Source of the DNA: Nocardia asteroides
Lineage (GTDB): Bacteria > Actinomycetota > Actinomycetes > Mycobacteriales > Mycobacteriaceae
Assembly: GCA_019930625.1 (NCBI GenBank)
Contig: CP082844.1
Coordinates: forward strand, 6,138,001-6,202,000
Length of the DNA: 64,000 bases
Direction of reading: 5' to 3'
A program made the translations under genes and the position numbers. Positions 24,779 to 33,313 of the stretch are shown here, one piece after another; positions within the stretch are counted from its first letter, which is position 1; every line of letters begins with the position of its first letter. The notes beneath the pieces are model-generated. The model was not told the origin of the DNA, made no database searches, and was given only the letters and a program-made list of their open reading frames with translations.

Positions 24779-25642
24779 TCACCGGTCCGTGGTCGCGGCA
24801 GTCGCAGCGGCCGTGCGGTCGCAAACCGGCAGCAGGTCGGGGCGTTTGGCGGTACGGCCGTCGCCGGAAGACCGCCCGGTCAGCCGTCGCCCCAGCCAAG
24901 GGCCGAGGAAAGTCGCCGCCCAGCGCAGCTCGTTCGCCGCCACGGCCAACACACCGCGCTCGGGCAGCGCCGGTTGCAACGGGCTGGTCCAACGGTCGTC
25001 GGCGCCGGGCAGCCGCAGCGCGTGGGCGAGAGCGTCGGCGATGCGTTGATGGCCGATCGGGCTCGCGTGCAGCCGATCGGGGCTCCACAGGCGGGGATCG
25101 GTGACGACGGCGTGGGGGGTCGTTTCGGCGACGATGACGCCGTGCCGTTGGGCGCATGCGCGGATGCGATGGTTGAGTGCGATGACCCGGCCGCCGATCG
25201 GACGCACCAGCGGGGTGATGCGCGTGACGTCGGGGAAGGTCAGCGTGGCCACCACGGCGCCGTGGGCGGTGAGCGCCGCGAACATGGCATCGAGGTGTCC
25301 GGCGACCTCGTCGGCGTCGAATCCCGGGCGCAGCAGGTCGTTGATTCCGGCGACCACGGTGACCAGGTCCGGCCGTAATGCGAGGGCGGCCCCGAGCTGT
25401 TCTGCGTGGACCTGTCGAGCGAGTTTGCCGCGAACGGCGAGGTTGGCGTAGCGCAAATCCGGATTGATCGCGGCGAGCAGTTCGGCGAAGCGATCGGCCA
25501 GACCACGTAAGCCGCCTTGGTCGTCGCGATCGCCGACGCCTTCGGTCTGGCTGTCGCCCATGGCGACGTATCGCGAGTAGGTCGCGGCAGTGCTCGAGCC
25601 GGCGTTGCCCGCGCCGATGACCGTCGCGTCGAAGTCGCTCAC
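24779..25642 (-). CDS. SGNH/GDSL hydrolase
   Basis: 287 residues. The catalytic blocks are YVAMGDSQTEGVGDRDD (block I, nucleophile Ser), NLAVRGKLARQ (block II Gly), TVVAGINDLLRP (block III Asn) and WSPDRLHASPIGH (block V Asp and His). This is a complete SGNH esterase/lipase set. The first 25 residues (MSDFDATVIGAGNAGSSTAA) look like the start of an unrelated Rossmann flavoprotein rather than a signal peptide, so the enzyme may be cytoplasmic. The GTG start overlaps the stop of the NTF2-like gene by 4 bp (GTGA), so the two are cotranslated. Confidence 0.87.
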   Translation of the reverse strand: MSDFDATVIGAGNAGSSTAATYSRYVAMGDSQTEGVGDRDDQGGLRGLADRFAELLAAINPDLRYANLAVRGKLARQVHAEQLGAALALRPDLVTVVAGINDLLRPGFDADEVAGHLDAMFAALTAHGAVVATLTFPDVTRITPLVRPIGGRVIALNHRIRACAQRHGVIVAETTPHAVVTDPRLWSPDRLHASPIGHQRIADALAHALRLPGADDRWTSPLQPALPERGVLAVAANELRWAATFLGPWLGRRLTGRSSGDGRTAKRPDLLPVCDRTAAATAATTDR

Positions 25643-26067
25643 GCCTGCGCCGCCGGACGCCCGAGCTGCGCGGCGGCCTCGGCCTCGATGCGCTCGAACT
25701 GCTCCCCCATCCGCGCGGCCAGGGCGTGCGCGGCCGACAGCGGCCGCACCATGACCATGAAGTCGTCGATCTTCCCGTCCGCGTCGAAGTGCAGAAAGTC
25801 GCAGCCGGTCAGCTGCTTGCCGTCCACTCTCGCCTCGAACACGAACGCGTGGTCGCGACCGTTCGCGTCGGCGATCTCACGCACATAACGAAAGTCCTCG
25901 AAAACGCGGATCACCGCGCGCAGGATCGCCGCGGTCACGGCCTTGCCCGGATACGGCTTGAACGCCACCGGACTGGTGAACACCACATTGTCGGCCAGCA
26001 GCGCCTCGATCGCCGCTTCGTCCCGTGCCTCCACGGCTGCCCGGAAGGGATGCACGCCCACCTCCAT
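25639..26067 (-). CDS. NTF2-like/SnoaL-fold protein
   Basis: 142 residues with the cone-shaped NTF2 fold pattern: HPFRAAVEARDEAAIEALLA, DNVVFTSPVAFKPYPGKAVT, HAFVFEARVDGKQLTGCDFL, DADGKIDDFMVMVRPLSAAH. Enzymes of this fold include isomerases and hydrolases, but many members are uncharacterised. A GTG at 26055 preceded by GGAGG is an alternative start. It is translated just before the SGNH hydrolase and divergent from the PadR gene, which probably controls the pair. Confidence 0.8.
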   Translation of the reverse strand: MEVGVHPFRAAVEARDEAAIEALLADNVVFTSPVAFKPYPGKAVTAAILRAVIRVFEDFRYVREIADANGRDHAFVFEARVDGKQLTGCDFLHFDADGKIDDFMVMVRPLSAAHALAARMGEQFERIEAEAAAQLGRPAAQA

Positions 26068-26079
26068 AGTAAATTAGTT

Positions 26080-26145
26080 GAGTAGGTACTCCCAACGCTA
26101 GTGCGCATCATCAGCGGTGTCCAGGAGTCGGCGCGCAAATATTTG
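26080..26145. promoter_or_regulatory. PadR intergenic operator candidates
   Basis: The 107-bp gap between the NTF2-like gene and padR holds two inverted repeats: GAGTA-GG-TACTC (26080-26091) and CAAATATTTG (26136-26145). A TAATTT box ends 6 nt before the PadR ATG, so that transcript may be leaderless. Assignment to PadR is by position only. Confidence 0.4.
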
Positions 26146-26174
26146 AATAGTCGCATGCGTGGTAATTTGACTGG

Positions 26175-26738
26175 ATGGCGCTACGTAACGCGGTACTGGC
26201 CGCCCTGCTGGAGGGCGAAGCGTCCGGCTACGACCTCGCCAAGGGCTTCGACGCTACGGTGGCCAATTTCTGGATGGCCACGCCTCAGCAGCTCTACAAG
26301 GAACTGGAGCGCATGGCTGCCGATGGCCTCATCGAGACCAGGGTCGTGCAGCAGGAGCGCCGCCCCAACAAGCGCCTGCATGCCATCACCGCCGCCGGGC
26401 GAGCGGCGCTGCACGAGTTCGTCCGAGCACCCGCCAAGCCCACCGCCATCCGCGACGAGATGATGGTGAAGGTGCAAGGCATGGACGTCGAGGACGCCCC
26501 GGCCGTGCGCGCCGCGGTGGCCGACAAGCTGGAGTGGTCGAAGGCGAAACTGGCCCGCTACGAACGCCTTCGCTCGCGGCTGCTGAACGGCCGCAGCGAG
26601 CAGGCGTATCTGGTCGAGGCCGAACGCGTCGGCCCCTACCTCACGCTGCTGCGCGGAATCTCGTTCGAGCAGGAGAACATTCGCTGGGCGGAGTTCGCGC
26701 TGGCGGTGATCGATCGGCGGATCGCCGCGCACGTATAG
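26175..26738 (+). CDS. PadR-family regulator
   Basis: 187 residues. The N-terminal winged helix (ALRNAVLAALLEGEASGYDL, WMATPQQLYKELERMAADGL, IETRVVQQERRPNKRLHAIT) and the C-terminal dimerisation helices of the Vir_act_alpha_C type (about 95-180) make the assignment clear. It has no ribosome site; a TAATTT box 6 nt before the ATG fits a leaderless mRNA. The divergent NTF2/SGNH operon is the likely target. Confidence 0.88.
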   Translation: MALRNAVLAALLEGEASGYDLAKGFDATVANFWMATPQQLYKELERMAADGLIETRVVQQERRPNKRLHAITAAGRAALHEFVRAPAKPTAIRDEMMVKVQGMDVEDAPAVRAAVADKLEWSKAKLARYERLRSRLLNGRSEQAYLVEAERVGPYLTLLRGISFEQENIRWAEFALAVIDRRIAAHV

Positions 26739-26913
26739 CGACTTGTTCCCCGCCCGTTCCACCCTGCCGGTCTCCAGGTCCGCGCAACCGTGGTCCGCGT
26801 GTGGCCGAGGCGGTGCGTGACCACAGCGACAGTGCGTCGTGAGAACGTCACACATCGGTGCGGTATCTCGTCGAACCAGTGAAGACGGACGCGACCAGAG
26901 GAGCCGGTACACC

Positions 26914-27849
26914 ATGACCACCAGATCCCAGCAGGCAGGCGGCTCGGCGGATCCGAGCCTGGGCGCGATCATGGACGAGCGGCGCCGGCTGATCAATCTC
27001 GCGTACCGGCTGCTCGGGTCCCTGGCCGAGGCAGAGGATGTCGTTCAGGAGACCTACGCCCGCTGGTACGCCATGCCCCGCCGACGGCAGGACGCCATCG
27101 AATCCCCCGGCGCCTGGCTGACGACGGTCGCCGGCCGCATCTGCCTCGACCTGCTCGGCTCGGCACGCGCCCGGCGAGAGCGCTATGTCGGCGAATGGAT
27201 CCCCGAGCCGCTGCCGGAGCGTACGGAGTGGATCACCGGATGGTCCAGTGGCGGCATGGACGACCCCGCCGACCGAGTCACCCTCGACGAGTCGGTCAAC
27301 ATGGCATTCCTGGTCGTCCTCGAATCGATGACCCCGGCCGAGCGCGTCGCGTTCGTCCTGCATGACGTCTTCGGTTACGCGTTCGCGGAAGTGGCCGAGA
27401 TCGTCGGCCGCAGCCCGGCTGCCTGTCGCCAGCTGGCTTCCTCGGCGCGTCGGCGCGTTCGCGCGTCGCAGGGCATCGCGGTTCCGCCGCTCCAACGCGC
27501 CGACATCGTCCGGGACTTCAAACGGGCGTGGGAAGCCAAGGACATCGACGCCCTTGTCGCCCTGCTCGACCCCGATGCCACGGCGATCGGCGACGGTGGC
27601 GGCCTGGTCAGCGCCGAACTCCACCCGATCGACGGAAGCGAGCGGATCGCGCGGGCCGTTGTCGCCATCGCGGCGAAGGCGCCGGATATGGCGATCCTGG
27701 AACGCACTGTGAACGGACAGCCCGGACTCGTGATTCAGCAGGCCGGTGCCACCGTGACGGTGATCGCGTTCGATATTTCCGGTGACCGGATCACCCGCCT
27801 CTGGGCGATACGCAATCCCGACAAGCTCCGACCCTGGACAAACGGCTGA
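26914..27849 (+). CDS. ECF41-type sigma factor with SnoaL-like C-terminal domain
   Basis: 311 residues. Region 2 reads LINLAYRLLGSLAEAEDVVQ, ETYARWYAM; region 4 reads LTPAER-like MTPAERVAFVLHDVFGYAFA, EVAEIVGRSPAACRQLASSA. After about residue 200 comes a SnoaL/NTF2-like domain with the DGGG and NPDK motifs (AIGDGGGLVSA, AIRNPDKL). Those motifs mark the ECF41 (SigJ-like) group, in which this extension modulates sigma activity in place of a classical anti-sigma. ECF41 genes are usually beside COE/oxidoreductase genes; none adjoins here. The ATG has GAGGAG 10 nt upstream. Confidence 0.88.
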   Translation: MTTRSQQAGGSADPSLGAIMDERRRLINLAYRLLGSLAEAEDVVQETYARWYAMPRRRQDAIESPGAWLTTVAGRICLDLLGSARARRERYVGEWIPEPLPERTEWITGWSSGGMDDPADRVTLDESVNMAFLVVLESMTPAERVAFVLHDVFGYAFAEVAEIVGRSPAACRQLASSARRRVRASQGIAVPPLQRADIVRDFKRAWEAKDIDALVALLDPDATAIGDGGGLVSAELHPIDGSERIARAVVAIAAKAPDMAILERTVNGQPGLVIQQAGATVTVIAFDISGDRITRLWAIRNPDKLRPWTNG

Positions 27850-27949
27850 GGCATACCCCAACGCAGCGGTGAGCTCACGTCCGCGTCCTGCCGCATCGAG
27901 TAAGTCGTCCGTCACGCCACCGCGCCCGAATGACAGCAACTAACCGAAC

Positions 27950-28717
27950 TTACTCGGACACGGTGATCAGGTGTGCGCGGCATAGTCTCGTGACGAGGTC
28001 GACCCACACGTCAGGATCGGTCGACCACAGGTTGTGGGCCATGCCGGGTAGTTCCTCGAACCTGCCGTGCGGTACCAATGTGGCGAGCTGCCGCAGCGGC
28101 CACGACGGACGGATATCGTGCTGCGGGGCGACGAAAGTCATGACCACATCGGAGTCCGCCAGTCGGCGGAGCAGATCCGGTTCGTGGATCCACTCCACGA
28201 ACGACGCACTCAGTGCGGCGTGGACGCCTGGGTCCCAGTCGATGTCGATGTCGGCTTCCAGATGCCGCGAGGACTCGTACGCCTGCGACCAGGTGCGGTC
28301 CTTGTGCAGGCCGTGCCCGGCGACGCCGACAACGGCCCCGACTCGGTCGGGGTGGTCCAGCGCGTAACGCACCGCCAGGTCCGAGCCCCAGGAATGGCCG
28401 AGCACTACCCAGCTGTCGACACCTCCGGCTCGCCGCACCGCTTCGATATCGGCGACTGCCTGGCGGAGGTCGTGCGGCCCACCCTGGGAGCGGCCGACGC
28501 CCCTGGGCTCCGGGTACCACGCCCGCATCCCTTGTGGCGCGAGCCCGTCATCCTCGAGGTAATGGACGCCGCCCGGTCCACCGGACAGGACTACGACATC
28601 CGGACCGTGTCCCGTGACGCCGACGTGCAGCAAGGCACCGTCGTCGGCGGGCACCATCATCGATCGCACATCGCCCCCTGCCGCCACGAGATCGGAGCAC
28701 CGATTCGCCGTCTCCAC
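27950..28717 (-). CDS. Alpha/beta hydrolase (proline iminopeptidase-like)
   Basis: 255 residues. VVVLSGGPGGVHYLEDDGLA with the GGPG oxyanion motif, YPEPRGVGRSQGGP, the elbow VLGHSWGSDLAVRYAL (Ser in GHSWG) and GMAHNLWSTDPD (His) fit peptidase family S33-like hydrolases. The GTG at 28717 is taken; an ATG at 28660 would remove 19 residues that are not conserved in the family. The gene stands alone between two plus-strand and minus-strand regulators. Confidence 0.83.
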   Translation of the reverse strand: METANRCSDLVAAGGDVRSMMVPADDGALLHVGVTGHGPDVVVLSGGPGGVHYLEDDGLAPQGMRAWYPEPRGVGRSQGGPHDLRQAVADIEAVRRAGGVDSWVVLGHSWGSDLAVRYALDHPDRVGAVVGVAGHGLHKDRTWSQAYESSRHLEADIDIDWDPGVHAALSASFVEWIHEPDLLRRLADSDVVMTFVAPQHDIRPSWPLRQLATLVPHGRFEELPGMAHNLWSTDPDVWVDLVTRLCRAHLITVSE

Positions 28718-28813
28718 CTTACCTATTGCCCCGCAGGCGACCTGCTGCGCGGACGTCGCTGCGCATCCGTCGCTTCCCCTGCGGCCGGTTCCCCGTCCTC
28801 GGCGCCATGGCCG

Positions 28814-29461
28814 TCAGCAGGCGGACGTTCCCGCCTCTAGTCCGGTGAGGATGATGCGCATCCCGGCTCGGAACTCGGCTTCGGGGGTGCTCGTGACCGC
28901 CGCGTGGGCGATTTCGATCAGTTTGGGAAACCGCTCGGATGACAGGGCAGCGACCCGGTCGGTGATCGTGGTGGCATCCTCGCCGCGTGCGAGGGATAAG
29001 GGCCCAGCGAGTTCGGCCTGGGCGAATCCGGTGACGAATCCGGACACCGCACGAAATGCCACCAGCAGTTCGGCCCCGGACCTGCCGCTGCGCGCGAGCG
29101 CCCGCAGAAGGGCTTCGGCGGGCAGCAGTGCCGCCAGATCGACGCTGCGCCGGGTGAGAATCAGCGGGATGGCGTGCGGGTGGGCGCGCACGGCACGCCA
29201 CATTCCCTCGGCGACCGCGAGGACCTCCGCACGCCAGTCCTCGGAAGGTGCGTGATCCCAGCGCGTTTCGTTCATCACGGCCTCCGTGACGAGCTGCTCG
29301 AGCCCCTCACGGCCGTCGACGTAGTTGTAGATCGTCATCGCGCCGGTGCCCAATGTCGCCGCGAGGCTGCGCATGGTCAAGCCGGCGAGCCCTTGGTCGT
29401 CGACGAGGGCGAGCGCGGCGATCTGTAACTGCTCCCGAGTGAATTTCCGGGGGGCGGGCAT
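28814..29461 (-). CDS. TetR-family repressor
   Basis: 215 residues. The DNA-binding part is FTREQLQIAALALVDDQGLA, GLTMRSLAATLGTGAMTIYN, YVDGREGLEQLV; the ligand domain is of the TetR_C_1 type. The ATG has AGGAGGAG 2-8 nt upstream. It is divergent from an alpha/beta hydrolase, with two similar palindromes between them, so it probably represses that gene and itself. Confidence 0.9.
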   Translation of the reverse strand: MPAPRKFTREQLQIAALALVDDQGLAGLTMRSLAATLGTGAMTIYNYVDGREGLEQLVTEAVMNETRWDHAPSEDWRAEVLAVAEGMWRAVRAHPHAIPLILTRRSVDLAALLPAEALLRALARSGRSGAELLVAFRAVSGFVTGFAQAELAGPLSLARGEDATTITDRVAALSSERFPKLIEIAHAAVTSTPEAEFRAGMRIILTGLEAGTSAC

Positions 29462-29475
29462 ACTCCTCCTTGATT

Positions 29476-29523
29476 ACGTACGAAGTACGTGTTTAACTCT
29501 GCATGTTCACGTACAACGTACCT
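29476..29523. promoter_or_regulatory. Two TetR operators, 33 bp apart
   Basis: ACGTAC-GAA-GTACGT (29476-29490) is a perfect palindrome and ACGTAC-AAC-GTACCT (29509-29523) a near-perfect second copy. Their centres are 33 bp apart, about three helical turns, so two dimers would sit on the same face of the DNA. They fill the 75-bp gap between the divergent TetR and hydrolase genes. Confidence 0.78.
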
Positions 29524-29536
29524 AAATCGAGGTGTC

Positions 29537-30433
29537 ATGACCATGACCATCCGCACCACCTTCCCCTCCGGCGACGACCAGTGCGCCGCCTGGCTGACCC
29601 TGCCGGAGGGCCCCGGGCCGCATCCGGTCGTCGTGCTCGTCCACGGCGGGGGCGCGACCCACGAGATGACGCTCGGCCAGTACGAGAAGTGGTTCTCCGA
29701 AGCGGGCCTTGCCGTGGTGGCCTTCGACTTCCGCCACCTCGGTGAATCGGGTGGCCTGCCCCGCCAGCTGGTCAGCCATCGCCGGTATGCCACCGACGTC
29801 GACTCGGCGCTGGCGTTCGTCGGAACCCGCCCCGAACTCGATGCCGGCCGAATCGCGCTGTGGGGAACATCGTTCGGCGCGAGCCATGTACTCGCCGCAG
29901 CGGCCCGTCACCCCGAACTCGCCGCGGCGGTCGTGCAGTGCCCGGTGTTCAGCGGGCGCGCGGTGGTCGCCAAAGCGGGAGTGCGGCACCTGGCCCGGTT
30001 CACTGTGCCGATCATCTCCGACCTGGTGCGCGCCGCGTTGCGGCTCCCCCGGCGATACGTGCCGCTGGTCGGTCTGCCAGGCGAGGCGGCCTTCGTCACC
30101 CAGCCCGGCGCTCTGGAAGGGTGGCAGTCAGTTACTCCCCCTGGCTACCGGTTCGACAACCGCATCACAGCCAGTTCCGGGCTGGGTATGTTGTTCTACA
30201 ACGCCGCGGCGCTCGCCCCACGCGTGCGATGCCCACTGCTGGTGTGCGCTTGCGACCGCGAGAATCTCATCGATCCCGCCATCGCGGCGAAGGTGGCCGC
30301 CACAGCACCGCGCGCCGTCGTCGAGCACTACGACGCCGACCATTTCACCGTCTACCACCCACCGATCGTCGAGCGGGTCGTCGCCGATCAGCTCGACTTC
30401 CTCACCACACACCTCGAGTCGAAACAGCGCTGA
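29537..30433 (+). CDS. Alpha/beta hydrolase (dienelactone hydrolase/X-Pro peptidase-like)
   Basis: 298 residues. PHPVVVLVHGGGATHEMTLG (oxyanion region), ALWGTSFGASHVLAAAARHP (nucleophile in GTSFG), LLVCACDRENLIDP (acid) and HYDADHFTVYHPP (histidine) form a complete triad. The layout matches the hydrolases often called DUF1100/YcjY-like. The ATG at 29537 has GAGGTG upstream. Divergent from TetR and preceded by two operators, so it is probably induced by the TetR ligand. Confidence 0.87.
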   Translation: MTMTIRTTFPSGDDQCAAWLTLPEGPGPHPVVVLVHGGGATHEMTLGQYEKWFSEAGLAVVAFDFRHLGESGGLPRQLVSHRRYATDVDSALAFVGTRPELDAGRIALWGTSFGASHVLAAAARHPELAAAVVQCPVFSGRAVVAKAGVRHLARFTVPIISDLVRAALRLPRRYVPLVGLPGEAAFVTQPGALEGWQSVTPPGYRFDNRITASSGLGMLFYNAAALAPRVRCPLLVCACDRENLIDPAIAAKVAATAPRAVVEHYDADHFTVYHPPIVERVVADQLDFLTTHLESKQR

Positions 30434-30676
30434 GCAGAACAGCTTTCAACGCGGCCGCGAAGGGCTGCCACCACTGCCGAGGCCGCGACGTGGGCCGAGA
30501 GCCCAGCGAGTGCGATCGGGATACCTGCCGATCGCGAGGGCGTTGCTACCAGCGCTTCGTCGCGCCTCTTCCAAATCCACCGCCGGGGGTGATCCCGCGC
30601 GAAGGGGGATCGCTCCCGAGTCCTTGACCTCGAGCAAAGTTGAGCTTCTAGCGTCGACGCGACGAGAGGAGTTCGA

Positions 30677-31500
30677 ATGACAACACTGGTCACCGGCGCC
30701 ACCGGGAACACCGGCCGCCACGTCGTGACAGAGCTGGTTCGCCGCGGCGAGCACGTCCGGGCGCTGACACGCGACCCCGTTGCCGCTGCGAGGCTTTTCG
30801 CACCGGAGGTCGAGGTGGTGGCGGGCACGCCCCGAATACGCTGGGCGCGGCCCTCGACGGCGTCGACCGGCTGCACATCACCGTGACGGCGGGGCTCGCC
30901 GAGACCGGCCCCGAGCTGGTGCGGCAAGCGGTGGACGCGGGCGTGCGACGAATCACCGTGGTGTGGGGCGGCGGGGTCGGGCCGGTCGAGCAGGCAGTGG
31001 CGGACTCCGGTGTGGAGTGGACGCGCCTGGAACCGCAGGAGTTCATGTCCAACACGCTGACCTGGATCGACTCCGTGCGGACCGAGGGCGTAGTGCGCGA
31101 ACCGTACGACTCGCCCAGCGCACTGGCGCACGAAGCCGACATCGGAGCCGTGGCCGCGGTCGCGCTGCTGCACGACGGCCACGCGGGGCGGGCCTACAAC
31201 CTCACCGGCCCGGAATCGCTGACGCCGCGGCAACGGATCGCGATCCTGGCCGAGGCCCTGGACAGAGAGATCACCTTCGTCCCGATCACGCACGAACAGG
31301 CCGTCGACAGATTGATCGCCACCGGCGTGTCCCGAGCGGACGCCGAGTACGTCATCGGCTGGTACGCCGCGGCCGATGCGGCCGCCACCACGGTCGTCGA
31401 CACCGTCGAACGGGTGACCGGCCGACCGGCACGCACCTTCGCGCACTGGGTGGCCGAACACGCCGACCGATTCCGGAGCCCGCGGTCGCCGGGAGCCTGA
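30677..31500 (+). pseudogene. NmrA-like NAD(P)-binding protein with a frameshift
   Basis: A GAGAGGAG ribosome site and ATG at 30677 start MTTLVTGATGNTGRHVVTEL, a clean NAD(P)-binding motif. Near 30830 the frame shifts: after EVEVVAGTP the homologous reading continues as APNTLGAALDGVDRLHITVT in the next frame and runs to 31500. That second part covers RITVVWGGGVGPVEQAVADS, WTRLEPQEFMSNTL and AYNLTGPESLTPRQRIAILA. Apart from the shift the gene is complete (about 275 codons). Either a recent pseudogene or a sequencing error. Confidence 0.75.
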
Positions 31501-31503
31501 GGA

Positions 31504-31598
31504 TCGCCGAAGAACATTCGGCGAGTTAGGGCACCGGGCATCCCGTGACAGCCCGATGCCCACCGAGCGGAGGGTGCGAAGATCCGCTCGGTGGGCAT
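31504..31598. terminator. Two strong hairpins (bidirectional terminator)
   Basis: The first hairpin (31504-31524) has arms TCGCCGAA/TTCGGCGA and a 5-nt loop, 4 bp after the NmrA-like stop. The second (31556-31598) has perfect 16-bp arms beginning ATGCCCACCGAG and ending CGGTGGGCAT with an 11-nt loop. They separate the plus-strand NmrA-like gene from the minus-strand lipase, ending 157 bp farther on. Transcription termination from both sides is inferred. Confidence 0.7.
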
Positions 31599-31755
31599 AC
31601 CGCCACGTGTCGGGGACGTGCGCGCCGGGCCAGGGGCGGGGTTGAGGGATCCTGTCCGGCGGGCGAAACGCGTGGCGGGCGGTGCTTCCGTCGAGCGAGC
31701 GCGCGGAGTCAGGGGCACAGGTCACGCCGCTCGACGCAAGCAAGTCATCCGGCGG

Positions 31756-32955
31756 TCACAGCGAGCCTCCGCCGCCGAGCAACCACGGGTTAAAGGTGCA
31801 CTCCAGATTCGGATGCCCGGCCGGGTCCAGCGCACGCAACGCGATGGACAGTGCCCGTGGCGAGTACATGATCGTGAGGTGATCGGAGACGTCCTGCTCG
31901 CATCCTTCCTGCAGGGTGATGTTGTGCACCGTCACGCCGGGCGCCGCCTTCAAGAAAGTCAGATCGTAGGGATTGGTGATTTCGTCGTAGCGGGTGCCGA
32001 CGATGGTGTAGTCCACGCCGGGGATGGTGTCGCCGTTCTCGTTGAGCTTGTTGACGAAGTCCGAGCCGATCGTCTGCTGGATGCCGGCGTGCCCGACGAA
32101 GATCTCGATGAAGCCCAGGATGTCGATGCCGAAGTTGTTGATCGCCCGGCCCAGCGCGCCGATGCCGATCAGGCTGGTGCCGTGGTGGGTGGCGCCGTAG
32201 GTGACCAGATTCTTGACCTTGGCCGCGCCGCCCTCGAACTTGGTGTACCAGTTCGACATCGAACCGCCCTGCGAATGCGCGACGATGTCCACCTCCGAGG
32301 CTCCGGTCGCGGCCAGCACCCGGTCGACGAACGTAGCCAGCTGCTCGGCCGAGTCCTGGATGTACCCGGTGCCCATCACGCCGGGCAGCACCGATCCGAG
32401 ACCGCCGCCCTCGAGCAGGTTGGACCGCCCGTAATTGAAGGTGAATGTGCAGAAGCCCGCGTCCTTGATGGGCTGACCCATGAAGGCGAAGCCGTTGTAG
32501 GCGTTCATCCAGGTGCCGTGCACCATGACGACCGGGCGCGGGCGTTCGGCGGCCGGCTTGCAGTTCCAGTCGTTGGACCCGGGTGGCGCGGCGTCGGGAT
32601 GGGTCAACCCGTAGCCGAACGCGGCCAGCCACGAGGTCATCGGCGGACCGTAACCCACGGTGTCGCTGGCGTAGCCGCCGGAGGACCCGGAGCTGCTGCC
32701 CGAACCGCCGTAGCAGTCACCGGACCCGTTGCCCGACCCCGCGCCACTGCCCGAGGTACACGCCGAGCCGGTACCCGCGCTGCCGGAGTCGGCTACCGGC
32801 GCCACTTTCCGTCCCGCCGCGATGTAGTCGGCCAGTTGCTGCTCGGTCGGTTGCGCCTCCGGCGCCGCGTTCGCGCCGGTCGCACCGGCAGCGAGCACCG
32901 ATACGCTCAGCAGCACCGCCGCCAGGGACGAGCGTCCGTAGGTACTTCGTTTCAT
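31756..32955 (-). CDS. Secreted triacylglycerol lipase/esterase (class 2 lipase)
   Basis: 399 residues. A signal peptide (MKRSTYGRSSLAAVLLSVSV, cleavage after ANA at 30) is followed by a Ser/Gly-rich linker at 57-95 and the lipase domain. VVMVHGTWMNAYNGFA is the oxyanion region, VDIVAHSQGGSMSNWY the elbow (Ser228), VGTRYDEITNP the likely acid and VSDHLTIMYSP the histidine. This matches the lipase_2/LipA-like exported esterases of mycobacteria and nocardiae. It probably hydrolyses host or environmental acylglycerols outside the membrane. GGAAGG precedes the ATG. Confidence 0.88.
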   Translation of the reverse strand: MKRSTYGRSSLAAVLLSVSVLAAGATGANAAPEAQPTEQQLADYIAAGRKVAPVADSGSAGTGSACTSGSGAGSGNGSGDCYGGSGSSSGSSGGYASDTVGYGPPMTSWLAAFGYGLTHPDAAPPGSNDWNCKPAAERPRPVVMVHGTWMNAYNGFAFMGQPIKDAGFCTFTFNYGRSNLLEGGGLGSVLPGVMGTGYIQDSAEQLATFVDRVLAATGASEVDIVAHSQGGSMSNWYTKFEGGAAKVKNLVTYGATHHGTSLIGIGALGRAINNFGIDILGFIEIFVGHAGIQQTIGSDFVNKLNENGDTIPGVDYTIVGTRYDEITNPYDLTFLKAAPGVTVHNITLQEGCEQDVSDHLTIMYSPRALSIALRALDPAGHPNLECTFNPWLLGGGGSL

Positions 32956-33313
32956 TGGTTGCCTTCCTGCAGAACAACGGTGTTCGACGGCCGGCGCCGT
33001 TCTTGCCGATCGACGGCGCCGAAGCTGCGCCAACGCTAGAACCGGGGAACGCGACCGCCTACGCGGAACGGCTGGCTCTGGAGACCTCACGAATGCGTTT
33101 GTCGCGACTAGGGATTCGGCACAATGAAGCGCGGGAAGCGCAATTCCGGGAATTCGACGAGTAGGTCGAGACGCACAAGCGGTCAGCCCGAAAACGGTGA
33201 ATTATCCAAATCACCAGACGGTTACGGTTCCGAAACGGCCGATGGGCTCATCATGGACGAAGCTTCACACCAGCCGTCGGTGGCCATCCGATGGCTAACC
33301 GCTTGGAGATCCC
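32956..33313. other. Divergent intergenic region
   Basis: About 360 bases between the divergent lipase and YdcF genes. I see no gene. It must hold both promoters. The stretch near 33200 (GGTGAATTATCCAAATCACC) is the most AT-rich and forms a short imperfect inverted repeat. Confidence 0.4.

Noticed and set aside
31591..33039. A 482-codon plus-strand open frame
   Set aside because: It is the antisense of the lipase gene, has low-complexity Arg/Gly-rich text and no motif.
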